From Lachnospiraceae bacterium (lineage in GTDB: Bacteria > Bacillota > Clostridia > Lachnospirales > Lachnospiraceae), in contig JAFZQH010000013.1 in assembly GCA_017550165.1 (NCBI GenBank), positions 1-64,000 of the forward strand: a stretch of 64,000 bases of DNA, given 5' to 3'. The notes under the pieces were generated by a model. It saw only the letters and a list, made by a program, of their open reading frames with translations, searched no databases and was not told the DNA's origin. A program made the position numbers and the translations under genes. Shown here piece by piece: positions 33,862-41,773 of this stretch. Within the stretch, counting starts at the first letter, position 1. Every line of letters begins with the position of its first letter.

Positions 33862-33895
33862 TGAGGCAGAGAATTGCTGACAATCCCCTGCCTCA
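33862..33895 (-). terminator. Rho-independent terminator of the transglutaminase-like gene
   Basis: TGAGGCAG (33862-33869) pairs with CTGCCTCA (33888-33895), with inner pairing as well. On the minus strand TTTTTTTATTA follows. It lies just beyond the stop at 33918. Confidence 0.85.
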
Positions 33896-33917
33896 GATTA
33901 CATTCATTTATTGACTT

Positions 33918-35807
33918 TTACTTTATTGTCAAAGCCACAAACTTCTTTACACTTGCTTTTACTCCCGAATATGCCGTGATCTTAACCTTTCCGGCGCTGA
34001 CGCAGGTAACATTTCCGTTCTCGTCAACTGTCGCTTTGGTTTCATCACTTGATTTCCACTTGATCGTTTTATCATATGCGTTATTCGGAGTAACAGATGC
34101 AGACAGCTTAAAGGTATCCCCTACGTTTAGCTTTGTAGCATTAAACTTCTTTTTCTTACCATCTGTACCCGTAACCTTGACCTTGGAAGTATTTAACTTA
34201 ACAGCCTTGGGATTATCAAGTCCCTTAAGCTTAAGGGTAACGCTCTTAACAGTCTTGGTTCCTACCTTTACATTGGCCTTGATAGTGATCTTGCCACCTT
34301 TATAGCAATATACATGGCACAAGTCATTTGCTATCAGGGTATCACTGTCAGTCTCAGAGAAGTAGGCATTCTTGCTGGTGATCTTCCACTCAATGGTGTC
34401 ATACACTGCCGTTTTCTCAGGCTTAACCTTAGCTGAAAGTTCGATGGGCTCGTTAAGCTTCTTAACGTTAGTGGGTTTTGCTTTTACGGTAATGCCCGTA
34501 GGAGACTTGGGCCCCTTTATAGTGATATTGGCGCTCTTATTGCTTCCGTCCGTGGCCTTTACCTGGATCTTAACATCGCCTGTACCGTTGCACACCAAGG
34601 TAGGATTACCTTCATACTTGGTAAGAGTCTTTAAGTTGGACTCCTTAAAATAAGCATTCTTGCTGGTAACCTTCCAGGTAAGTTGCTTATTAGTTGCATT
34701 GGAAGGAGTGATCTTTGGTGTAAGGGTAATGGAAGTGTCCTTAGCAATGCTCTTTGCACCACTGATCTTTAACGTCTTGATCTTCGTGGGCTTAGTGGGA
34801 GTAGGAGTAGGTGTGGGTGTATCCCCACCCTTATATGCCGTTGTTGCCAATGTCGGGTACTTGAGTGTACTTCCGGCTATTCCGGCATAGTCGTCTGCAA
34901 CATGAGAAACACTGAAGTTCTTTCCATCTATCTTGGTAGTGCTTCCTACAAGGAAGTAGTCTGTACGCTCTTTGCCTGAAACCACCTTACTGCTTCCCTT
35001 TACCACGGGGTCATCCCATGTAACGTCAACAGCATACCAGGCTCCATCCAGTTTGACATAGTTCCACATATGGCCTTCCGGGGTTCCATCCGGATGATAT
35101 GCAGTTCCCCCTACAATTATACATTCTATGCCAAGCTTATCACATACCATCTTGAATGCTCTCGAGTAACCCTCACATACCGGGCTCTCACCTGAGAGCA
35201 ATGCGCTAAGCGGTGTCCAGGGAATAGCTGTCACAGTCTTTGGATAAGACGGGTCTTTTGATAATTTTTCTGCTGCCGCAGAATTATATACGTTGGTTGC
35301 AACCAGCTGATCATGTACATAAAGGAGCTGTTCCTTAAGATCAGTTGCGCTTTTTTTCTTGGCTCCATCTGCTAAAGCATCAACAGCTGCATTAACCTCA
35401 TTAATGTCAGCGCTGAGTTTTGACTTTCGGCTTCCGGTTTGCCAATCAACATATTTCTTCCAGTTTACTATAAACTTTGTCCCGGGATCACCATAGTATG
35501 TAAACCCTGATTCCTCGCTCAACCAGAACAAATCTACATTATCTAAAAAGAAAGCATTCATAACCCCGGTTGAGAAGCTTTTAGCTGAAATTGCGTTTGA
35601 TCCGCTGGTTTCAGTTGAAGATGACGTTCCTTTCTTTAAAGCACTATCAGCATCCAACTGTTTGAAATATGATTTTTCCTTATCATTCAGCTGATTATAA
35701 AAATACCCCTCTTTGGCAAATACCTGCCCTGCAAACATAGAAAATGCCAACAGGGTTGAAAGCAATACAGTAAAAAACGCCTTACCTATCTTTCTCTTTC
35801 CATGCAT
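33918..35807 (-). CDS. Secreted transglutaminase-like protein with Ig-like repeats
   Basis: A 629-residue protein. I start at the ATG at 35807, ten bases after AAGGAGG; a GTG three codons upstream is too close to that site. The signal peptide is residues 1-31. A transglutaminase-like cysteine protease fold spans ~150-275 with an apparent triad: Cys211 in PVCEGYSRAF, His246 in GHMWNYVKLDG, Asp261 in YAVDVTWDDP. After a Pro/Thr linker (about 34790-34830) come three or four Ig-like domains (KITPSNATNKQLTWKVTSKN and relatives), ending with a clear Big_2 unit (VTPNNAYDKTIKWKSSDETK). Such proteins are thought to cut or cross-link surface proteins or peptidoglycan peptides. No anchor is seen. It has its own terminator. 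Confidence 0.9.
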   Translation of the reverse strand: MHGKRKIGKAFFTVLLSTLLAFSMFAGQVFAKEGYFYNQLNDKEKSYFKQLDADSALKKGTSSSTETSGSNAISAKSFSTGVMNAFFLDNVDLFWLSEESGFTYYGDPGTKFIVNWKKYVDWQTGSRKSKLSADINEVNAAVDALADGAKKKSATDLKEQLLYVHDQLVATNVYNSAAAEKLSKDPSYPKTVTAIPWTPLSALLSGESPVCEGYSRAFKMVCDKLGIECIIVGGTAYHPDGTPEGHMWNYVKLDGAWYAVDVTWDDPVVKGSSKVVSGKERTDYFLVGSTTKIDGKNFSVSHVADDYAGIAGSTLKYPTLATTAYKGGDTPTPTPTPTKPTKIKTLKISGAKSIAKDTSITLTPKITPSNATNKQLTWKVTSKNAYFKESNLKTLTKYEGNPTLVCNGTGDVKIQVKATDGSNKSANITIKGPKSPTGITVKAKPTNVKKLNEPIELSAKVKPEKTAVYDTIEWKITSKNAYFSETDSDTLIANDLCHVYCYKGGKITIKANVKVGTKTVKSVTLKLKGLDNPKAVKLNTSKVKVTGTDGKKKKFNATKLNVGDTFKLSASVTPNNAYDKTIKWKSSDETKATVDENGNVTCVSAGKVKITAYSGVKASVKKFVALTIK

Positions 35808-35940
35808 ATAATACACTCCTCCTTGCTATAAGTCATAGTACTACATCACCATGCACTTCATAAATGTATAAACAATTTTACACCAAAACCCACTGTTTTT
35901 CAACTCTAATACATGACTTTTGAACTAATTTTGAACAAAA

Positions 35941-35968
35941 AATGTCCCGGGCAAAAGCCCGGGACATT
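35941..35968 (-). terminator. Rho-independent terminator, copy 1 of a duplicated hairpin
   Basis: A perfect 12-bp stem, AATGTCCCGGGC (35941-35952) and GCCCGGGACATT (35957-35968), loop AAAA, then T residues on the minus strand. It lies downstream of the gene ending at 36033. The same stem recurs at 36802-36829. Confidence 0.9.
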
Positions 35969-36032
35969 AGCCACACTTATATGCATATAAATTGAATTTA
36001 AATTATAATGCGTAATTCAGATTAACTAAATC

Positions 36033-36656
36033 TTAAACCTCACCTGTCTTAGCAGCGGTCTTGCCTGTTGCAGCTGTTGCAGCGGTCTTGCCTGTTGCAG
36101 CTGTTGCAGCAGTTGTAGAAGCTGTCTTTGTCTCTACGAGAGCGTAGGGTGAAGCAGCTGTAACCTTAGCCTTTAAGAGACCAGCCTTCTTAGAAGTAAC
36201 TGTAGCGGATGTAGAATCCCACTCACCGGTCTTCTTGCTCATGTGACGAAGTGCATAGTTCTTTGTCTCTTTGATGTCAACGTCTGCAATAGTAACCTCT
36301 ACAGGATCATCCTTGTCAGCATCATCTGCTACGAGATCGAATACTCTGATGATCTTATCCTTGGGATACTGAGCGCAAAGGTGTGCAAGTGCGTAGAATA
36401 CCTGATCCTCATCATCGTTCCAGATTGCTGCGAAAGACTTAACTTCCCAATCATCTGTTGCACCCTGGTAATCCTTTACTCTGATTCCTGCAACTGTGAA
36501 GATGTCAGAGTCTAATCCCTTATCCATTAACTTTGCAGCCTTCTTCTCAGCAGCGTTCTTGTATGAATCAGGAGATCCAACCTCTGCTGAAGCTGTTGCG
36601 AAGCATCCAAGTGCAAGAACTGCAGCTGTAGCTATTGCTAAAATTCTTTTCTTCAT
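36033..36656 (-). CDS. Small secreted protein, tandem copy 1
   Basis: A 207-residue protein with a signal peptide (MKKRILAIATAAVLALGCFA...SAEV), a ~130-residue domain (AQYPKDKIIRVFDLVADDAD, MSKKTGEWDSTSATVTSKK, SPYALVETK), and an Ala/Thr-rich tail with the unit AATAATGKT repeated, ending KTGEV. The domain corresponds to the N-terminal domain of the Ig-like proteins at 30941 and 32185, with the same VF.L, KTGEW and SP.AL landmarks. It is nearly identical to the next gene (36895), differing at a handful of positions and in the number of tail repeats, so the duplication is recent. Function is unknown. It has its own promoter (36724-36752) and terminator. Confidence 0.88.
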   Translation of the reverse strand: MKKRILAIATAAVLALGCFATASAEVGSPDSYKNAAEKKAAKLMDKGLDSDIFTVAGIRVKDYQGATDDWEVKSFAAIWNDDEDQVFYALAHLCAQYPKDKIIRVFDLVADDADKDDPVEVTIADVDIKETKNYALRHMSKKTGEWDSTSATVTSKKAGLLKAKVTAASPYALVETKTASTTAATAATGKTAATAATGKTAAKTGEV

Positions 36657-36723
36657 TTCTTAATATCCTCCATAAATAATAAAATTGTGTGGCCGTATCG
36701 TGTTACCACAACACTACAATCGT

Positions 36724-36752
36724 ATGATAATCTAACCATATATATTTGTCAA
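36724..36752 (-). promoter_or_regulatory. Promoter of tandem copy 1, with hairpin-capable leader
   Basis: On the minus strand TTGACA (36747-36752), a 17-base spacer, TATCAT (36724-36729). The ~60-base leader that follows can pair TGTGG with CCACA around the segment GTGTTGTGGTAACACGATAC. The leader is kept in copy 2. Confidence 0.8.
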
Positions 36753-36801
36753 CAGTTTTTTTAAAAATTTTTTAAGATTTTCTTAAGGCCGTGTGTTTAA
36801 A

Positions 36802-36829
36802 AATGTCCCGGGCAAGAGCCCGGGACATT
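36802..36829 (-). terminator. Rho-independent terminator, copy 2 of the duplicated hairpin
   Basis: The same 12-bp stem as at 35941-35968 (36802-36813 and 36818-36829) with loop AAGA instead of AAAA, followed by TTTTTAAA on the minus strand. It terminates the gene ending at 36895. Confidence 0.9.
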
Positions 36830-36894
36830 AGCCACACTTATATGCATATAAAATGATTTTTATGATTTAAAACTTAACTCAGGTTAACTTAATC

Positions 36895-37515
36895 TTAAAC
36901 CTCACCTGTCTTAGCAGCGGTCTTTCCTGTTGCAGCTGTTGCAGCTGTCTTAGATGTTGCTGCTGTGCTGGTTGTAGAAGCTGACTTTGTCTCTACGAGA
37001 GCGTAGGGTGAAGCAGCTGTTACTTCAGCCTTTAAGAGACCAGCCTTCTTAGAAGTAACCTTAGCGGATGTAGAATCCCACTCACCGGTCTTCTTGCTCA
37101 TGTGACGAAGTGCATAGTTCTTTGTCTCTTTGATGTCAACGTCTGCGATAGTAACTTCAATAGGTGAATCCTTATCAGCATCGTCTGCTACGAGATCGAA
37201 TACTCTGATAACCTTATCCTTGGGATACTGAGCGCAAAGGTGTGCAAGTGCATAGAATACCTGATCCTCATCATCGTTCCAGATAGCTGCGAAAGACTTA
37301 ACTTCCCAATCATCTGTTGCGCCCTGATAATCCTTTACTCTGATTCCTGCAACTGTGAAGATGTCAGAGTCTAAACCTTTGTCCATTAACTTTGCAGCCT
37401 TCTTCTCAGCAGCGTTCTTGTATGAATCAGGAGATCCAACCTCTGCTGAAGCTGTTGCGAAGCATCCAAGTGCAAGAACTGCAGCTGTAGCTATTGCTAA
37501 AATTCTTTTCTTCAT
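36895..37515 (-). CDS. Small secreted protein, tandem copy 2
   Basis: A 206-residue near-identical copy of the gene at 36033-36656. The signal peptide and the domain are almost unchanged (the visible changes include I/V in DKVIRVFDL, SPIEV for DPVEV, and AEV for AKV). The tail has the TSTAATSKTAATAATG version of the repeat and the same KTGEV end. GGGAGGATATAAGAC precedes the ATG. The strong ribosome site, TTGACA box and terminator suggest both copies are well expressed. Why two copies are kept is not evident; gene dosage is the simplest explanation. Confidence 0.88.
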   Translation of the reverse strand: MKKRILAIATAAVLALGCFATASAEVGSPDSYKNAAEKKAAKLMDKGLDSDIFTVAGIRVKDYQGATDDWEVKSFAAIWNDDEDQVFYALAHLCAQYPKDKVIRVFDLVADDADKDSPIEVTIADVDIKETKNYALRHMSKKTGEWDSTSAKVTSKKAGLLKAEVTAASPYALVETKSASTTSTAATSKTAATAATGKTAAKTGEV

Positions 37516-37582
37516 GTCTTATATCCTCCCTAAAATAATAAATTAGTGTGGCTGTATCGTGTTACCACAACACTACATGTAT

Positions 37583-37611
37583 AGCGTAGAACTCTTTACA
37601 AGCTTTGTCAA
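37583..37611 (-). promoter_or_regulatory. Promoter of tandem copy 2
   Basis: On the minus strand TTGACA (37606-37611), a 17-base spacer, TACGCT (37583-37588, weak -10), followed by the same leader core as copy 1 with one C/T change. The spacer and -10 differ from copy 1, so the two genes may differ in strength. Confidence 0.65.
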
Positions 37612-37669
37612 TACTTTTTTTAATTTTTTTTTAATTTTTTTCAAAAATATCTTATAAGAAACTTAAGAT

Positions 37670-38836
37670 TTAACTTTTTTCCTTATAATACTTCTTGATC
37701 AAGAGTTCCTGAAGCCTTGTCCGGTCAATCCTGAAGCCCAGTGTAACATCACCGTTGGTGTACTTGCTTGCCTCGATCTTCTCCCCCGGGAGTCCCTCAG
37801 TATTATCCATATCGATATCATATCCGATAATGGTGGTGCCCAAATACAAAAGCTCAGTGGAGTCGATATCGGTTATCATATAGTCAGACAGGGCATCCAT
37901 CATTTTTTTAGGAAAGAAGATGTCCTTCTTTGTCATTTCCTTGACCTTCTTAACCAGGGCTTTGATGTACTGCTTCTGTCGTTTTACCCTATTCTCATTG
38001 GAATTAACGTTTGTCATCTCACGGTAGCGGATATATGCGTAGGCCTGATTATCATTTAAGGTGATCTTCTGCCCCACCACCCCGGTAAGTGAATCACCGA
38101 TTCCATAATCGTAATTTTTGTGAGCTTTAGGCGGGATATCTTCAAGTACTTCCACTTCCACTCCGCCTACTACATGGTTTAGTTCCGATATTGCAGGAAG
38201 ATTGATTGAAACATAACCGTTAATGGGCAGATAATTGAGCATTTCAGAAGTGGCCTTTACCTGGAGTTCACACCCATCCTCCAGCCCTGTACTGTATCCG
38301 TGCTGGGTACATATCTGTCCTTCATCCGTAAAGTAGGCTTCCTCTGCCGGGTCATAGAACTGGATATTTGTCATGGCCAGTCTGTTGATAGGCATAACAC
38401 TTATTTTTTTATTGTCCGGATCTATGGTGATCAGGAAGAGGGCATCCGCCTGTCCTCCATTCCAGCGTAACTGTCTTTTTTCATCATTGACATGCTCTCT
38501 TATATAGGAAATAGTATGCTTATTATCTATTCCCATTGCCAGGATATTGATCAGATTCTCGTTATATGTATATGTCTTCCCGTTGTATTCCACCGTCTTA
38601 TAGGATTCATCGGAGGAATAGGCCTTGGCTGATTCCTTCAGGGCTGCCCTGCCCATATTCTGTATAACAAGAAAGGTAATCCCCAGGGCAAGGGCCGCTA
38701 TCAAAAGAATAACTACTATAATGAAGATGATCTTCTTGGGAAGAGACATCCTTTTAAAGAAGCCATTCTTCTTTCCCGTGCCTTCGTTAATACTCATTTC
38801 AGTATTCTCTGCCATCTCTTTGTTTTCATTATCCAT
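37670..38836 (-). CDS. LytR-CpsA-Psr (LCP) family wall-glycopolymer transferase
   Basis: A 388-residue protein with a cytoplasmic N-terminal tail (~30 residues), one membrane segment (~34-57) and an extracellular LCP domain. LCP enzymes move a lipid-linked glycopolymer onto peptidoglycan. Recognisable parts are ILAMGID, QADALFLITIDPDNKKISVM followed by PINR (the SDT...SIPRD block in a divergent form), INGYVSINLPAISELNHVVGGVEVEV, and YAYIRYREM...ENRVKRQKQYI, with the conserved Arg residues. It is the last gene of the locus in transcription order, 21 bases after the initiating sugar transferase, and probably attaches the polymer made by the genes at 38858-56228. Confidence 0.92.
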   Translation of the reverse strand: MDNENKEMAENTEMSINEGTGKKNGFFKRMSLPKKIIFIIVVILLIAALALGITFLVIQNMGRAALKESAKAYSSDESYKTVEYNGKTYTYNENLINILAMGIDNKHTISYIREHVNDEKRQLRWNGGQADALFLITIDPDNKKISVMPINRLAMTNIQFYDPAEEAYFTDEGQICTQHGYSTGLEDGCELQVKATSEMLNYLPINGYVSINLPAISELNHVVGGVEVEVLEDIPPKAHKNYDYGIGDSLTGVVGQKITLNDNQAYAYIRYREMTNVNSNENRVKRQKQYIKALVKKVKEMTKKDIFFPKKMMDALSDYMITDIDSTELLYLGTTIIGYDIDMDNTEGLPGEKIEASKYTNGDVTLGFRIDRTRLQELLIKKYYKEKS

Positions 38837-38857
38837 TATTTTTACTCTCCTATACGG

Positions 38858-40291
38858 TTACATAGCTCCGTCTTTTTTCATTACCACCTTGATGGTCTTG
38901 ATAAGGATCTTCATATCAAGTGAGATTCCCCAATTATTGATATACTCCGTATCCAGCTTCACCACTTCCTCGAAGTCGGTTATCTTACTTCTTCCGGACA
39001 CCTGCCAGAGGCCGGTGATACCGGGCTTGAAGGCAAGGCGTGCCCGATGATGGTACTTGTACCGCTCCCACTCATCTACTGTAGGAGGCCTGGTTCCCAC
39101 AAGACTCATCTGTCCCATAAGCACATTGAAGAACTGGGGCCACTCATCCCAGCTGCCGGCCCGCATCTTCTCACCAAGGCCGGTTATGTATTTTCCGTCA
39201 ACGATCTTATTGCCTATGATCCTGGGATCCCAGTCCAGCTTAAACATCATGCCGTCAGCATTACGGTTTTGCGCCAGATATTCCTCTTTGCGCGCTTCCG
39301 CATCCACATGCATGGACCTTATCTTATAGCACTTGAACTTTTGACCGTTACGACCGATCCGGGTCTGTTTAAAAAGGATGGGGCCCGGACTTTCATGCTT
39401 AATCCTCGGCGCAAAGGCAAGTATGACAAATATGGCAATAATGCTGCCCACAAGGCCTCCAACTATATCAAATATCCTCTTGAGGGCCAGCTGCAAGGGG
39501 CTTGCATAATTTGATGCGGTGGTTATGACATTGTAGCCCCCCACCTTCTCTATAAAGCTCTTGCCTGCGATGCCTGAATACGTCAGCCTGATATGCACCG
39601 GCACTGACATCTGCCGACACTGATCGATAAAATCATCAACGTCCATGGCTTCATCCGGATATATAAAGACCTCATCCACCCATTCACGGCATATATAGTC
39701 TGCGGCACCGTCAAGGTCAGACACAATGGGGAGACCCTCCAGTTCCTCTCCCGTACCATTACGGTTACTGAGCACTATGCCTGTATATCTGATATCATCT
39801 GTGGGTTTTACACGGGAAAGGATCTCCGGCACACGTCCCTCATCGGCCACCAGGATCACGGTAGCTTTAAGCTTATTCACAGCCTTCTTCTTCACAACCT
39901 TCTTCCACATAAGACGGGTGGAAAAGCCTATGATAAAATGAAGTGCCGGGATCAGGAACATGATGATACGGCTGTATACATCACCGATCTGGAGAGAAAA
40001 CATATAAAGAACCGTAACGGCAAAAACAATCACTACCTGTTTCACCGTCTGGATGAACTCATAATATACCCTGCGTTTTAGTACATTATGCATTGTATTG
40101 AAGATGGCGGCGATGAGAAAATCCACAACCACGAGAGTAATAGCCAATGTCCTGTAGCTTGACTTCCCATAGGGAAGCACCATACCATTTCTGATAAGGT
40201 ACGCAAGAACAAATGCTATCTGCAGAGAGACAGCATCCAGCAATATGAAATCTATATGCTTAAGCCAGCCGGTATTACTTCGTTTATACAA
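38858..40291 (-). CDS. Polyprenyl-phosphate sugar-1-phosphate transferase (initiating transferase)
   Basis: A 477-residue WbaP/EpsL-type protein: four N-terminal membrane segments, a central CoA-binding-like domain, another membrane segment (~280-302) and a C-terminal bacterial sugar transferase domain with LFKQTRIGRNGQKFKCYKIR, RAGSWDEWPQFFNVLMGQMS, LVGTRPPTVDEWERY and FKPGITGLWQVSGRS. It puts the first sugar-1-phosphate on undecaprenyl phosphate. The start is TTG at 40291, eight bases after AGAGG. The 117-base gap before it contains a cre-like palindrome and a TATACT box, so this gene and the LCP gene may have their own promoter. Confidence 0.93.
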   Translation of the reverse strand: MYKRSNTGWLKHIDFILLDAVSLQIAFVLAYLIRNGMVLPYGKSSYRTLAITLVVVDFLIAAIFNTMHNVLKRRVYYEFIQTVKQVVIVFAVTVLYMFSLQIGDVYSRIIMFLIPALHFIIGFSTRLMWKKVVKKKAVNKLKATVILVADEGRVPEILSRVKPTDDIRYTGIVLSNRNGTGEELEGLPIVSDLDGAADYICREWVDEVFIYPDEAMDVDDFIDQCRQMSVPVHIRLTYSGIAGKSFIEKVGGYNVITTASNYASPLQLALKRIFDIVGGLVGSIIAIFVILAFAPRIKHESPGPILFKQTRIGRNGQKFKCYKIRSMHVDAEARKEEYLAQNRNADGMMFKLDWDPRIIGNKIVDGKYITGLGEKMRAGSWDEWPQFFNVLMGQMSLVGTRPPTVDEWERYKYHHRARLAFKPGITGLWQVSGRSKITDFEEVVKLDTEYINNWGISLDMKILIKTIKVVMKKDGAM

Positions 40292-40364
40292 AACCTGAAC
40301 CTCTTTATCGTAATCAAATGATAATCATAAAACAGTATAGTATGATCGCTTTTTGCTTTCAGGC

Positions 40365-40376
40365 GAAAGCGCTTTC
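40365..40376. promoter_or_regulatory. cre-like palindrome (possible CcpA site)
   Basis: GAAAGCGCTTTC is a perfect 12-bp palindrome that matches 13 of 15 positions of the classic cre consensus when flanks are included (the leading A/T-T pair is missing). It is in the gap between the Wzz-like gene and the sugar transferase. A second small palindrome, TTTCTCGAGAAA, overlaps it at 40373-40384. The match is visible; regulation is inference. Confidence 0.45.
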
Positions 40377-40408
40377 TCGAGAAACATTATTCAGACTACT
40401 CCCCTTTA

Positions 40409-41677
40409 TCACACTGCAAAAATCACACCCCGGAACCTTATCCCCAGTGTTTTCAGGTGATCTATCATTCTCATATAGGTTCTTTTCTCTGTAACACCTG
40501 ACTTTATAAGGATGATCACTGCATCATTCTCTTTTGCATTCAGATAAAACTCCTTGTCTTCTTCCGGAACATAATTAACATTGATATTCTCCATCTGCTC
40601 CGAGATTCTATTGCCTATAGAAGCCAGATCCGCCCCTGAACAATTATAGAGATACACATTATTAACAGATGAATCCGACAAGCTTTTATCTAAGATTGAT
40701 AAATAAGTTCCCGGATTTTGATATCTGTCATCTTTTTTATAAAACATCTTATCAAGCCCACGCTCTTTATCATTTTTAACAACACATAGAACTCCATCTC
40801 CGGTCAGATCGTATACATCAGTTGCCGTGTCAAAGCGTCTTCTGAACATAGCCACGATAAAACCGACTATAACAGCACATACAAATGCAATAGCAAATAC
40901 TGCAAGTATCTTCTCAACCATCGTTCCATCTTTGGTCACAGTTGTAGTTGTAGTAGCGACATTTGTTACCGTAGCCTGGGCCGTTGCCAGAGCAGAAAGC
41001 TTAGAATCCTGGATCTTCTTATACCCATTTGTGATGCCATCAACTGTCTTATCTGTTTCGGGACCACGGCTAAATTCAAACTCTCCTGCAAGGGAATACC
41101 ATTCCGGTGATTTCTCCTTTAGAGACGTATCTATTACATTGCAAAGGTCCTTAACATAATAATCATCCGTATATAGTATGGTAAATATATATGTATTACC
41201 GGACCTTCCCAAACCCACAACCTCATATAGTGCCTTGTCCTCATATTCAGGCTTGTAGGAAAGGATTTCTTCCGTAAATCCATCTGAAGGATAATATACT
41301 GACATATACTGATACAATTTCACATTCTTGTTCTCATATTCCTTTGAATCCAATCCCTGTTCTTTCCAGTTGATCGTGTAATAAATGTAGTGCATATGAC
41401 AATTTGTCGGATCCAGATTCATATAGGCGGAATTCTTGATATATTTTTCATATGCCAAGACATCCTCCATATTCTTCTCCTGTAATCCCTTGTTTGCTTC
41501 AGCCGCCAGCTTTGCCTTGGCAGCCGCAGCTGCATTTTCTTTCTGTTTTTCTTTATCCTTAATAATTGTCAGTCCCATACCCACACCAAATACTACAGCG
41601 AAAGTGACCAGCATGATCACCCACCGCCTTAGCATCGTATATATGATCGCTGAAAGTGTTATGGTCTTTCTTTTCAT
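40409..41677 (-). CDS. Wzz/chain-length-determinant-like membrane protein
   Basis: A 422-residue protein starting at the ATG at 41677 (GGAGGAC nine bases upstream); a long in-frame extension upstream has no ribosome site. A membrane segment at ~20-42 is followed by an Ala/Lys-rich coiled stretch, an extracytoplasmic domain, a second membrane segment (VEKILAVFAIAFVCAVIVGF) and a ~130-residue cytoplasmic domain without Walker motifs. This is the two-membrane-segment topology of polysaccharide co-polymerases that set chain length. The C-terminal part (YDLTGDGVLCVVKNDKERGL, ENDAVIILIKSGVTEKRTYM) resembles a degenerate BY-kinase fold. It is the only candidate for length control in the locus. Confidence 0.75.
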   Translation of the reverse strand: MKRKTITLSAIIYTMLRRWVIMLVTFAVVFGVGMGLTIIKDKEKQKENAAAAAKAKLAAEANKGLQEKNMEDVLAYEKYIKNSAYMNLDPTNCHMHYIYYTINWKEQGLDSKEYENKNVKLYQYMSVYYPSDGFTEEILSYKPEYEDKALYEVVGLGRSGNTYIFTILYTDDYYVKDLCNVIDTSLKEKSPEWYSLAGEFEFSRGPETDKTVDGITNGYKKIQDSKLSALATAQATVTNVATTTTTVTKDGTMVEKILAVFAIAFVCAVIVGFIVAMFRRRFDTATDVYDLTGDGVLCVVKNDKERGLDKMFYKKDDRYQNPGTYLSILDKSLSDSSVNNVYLYNCSGADLASIGNRISEQMENINVNYVPEEDKEFYLNAKENDAVIILIKSGVTEKRTYMRMIDHLKTLGIRFRGVIFAV

Positions 41678-41773
41678 TATAATTGTCCTCCATCTATCTT
41701 TCCCACGGGCATTATTCTTCTCTATTATTCTCCGCCGTTTATAATAAATGATTATCATTGCAAAAGCAATAAC

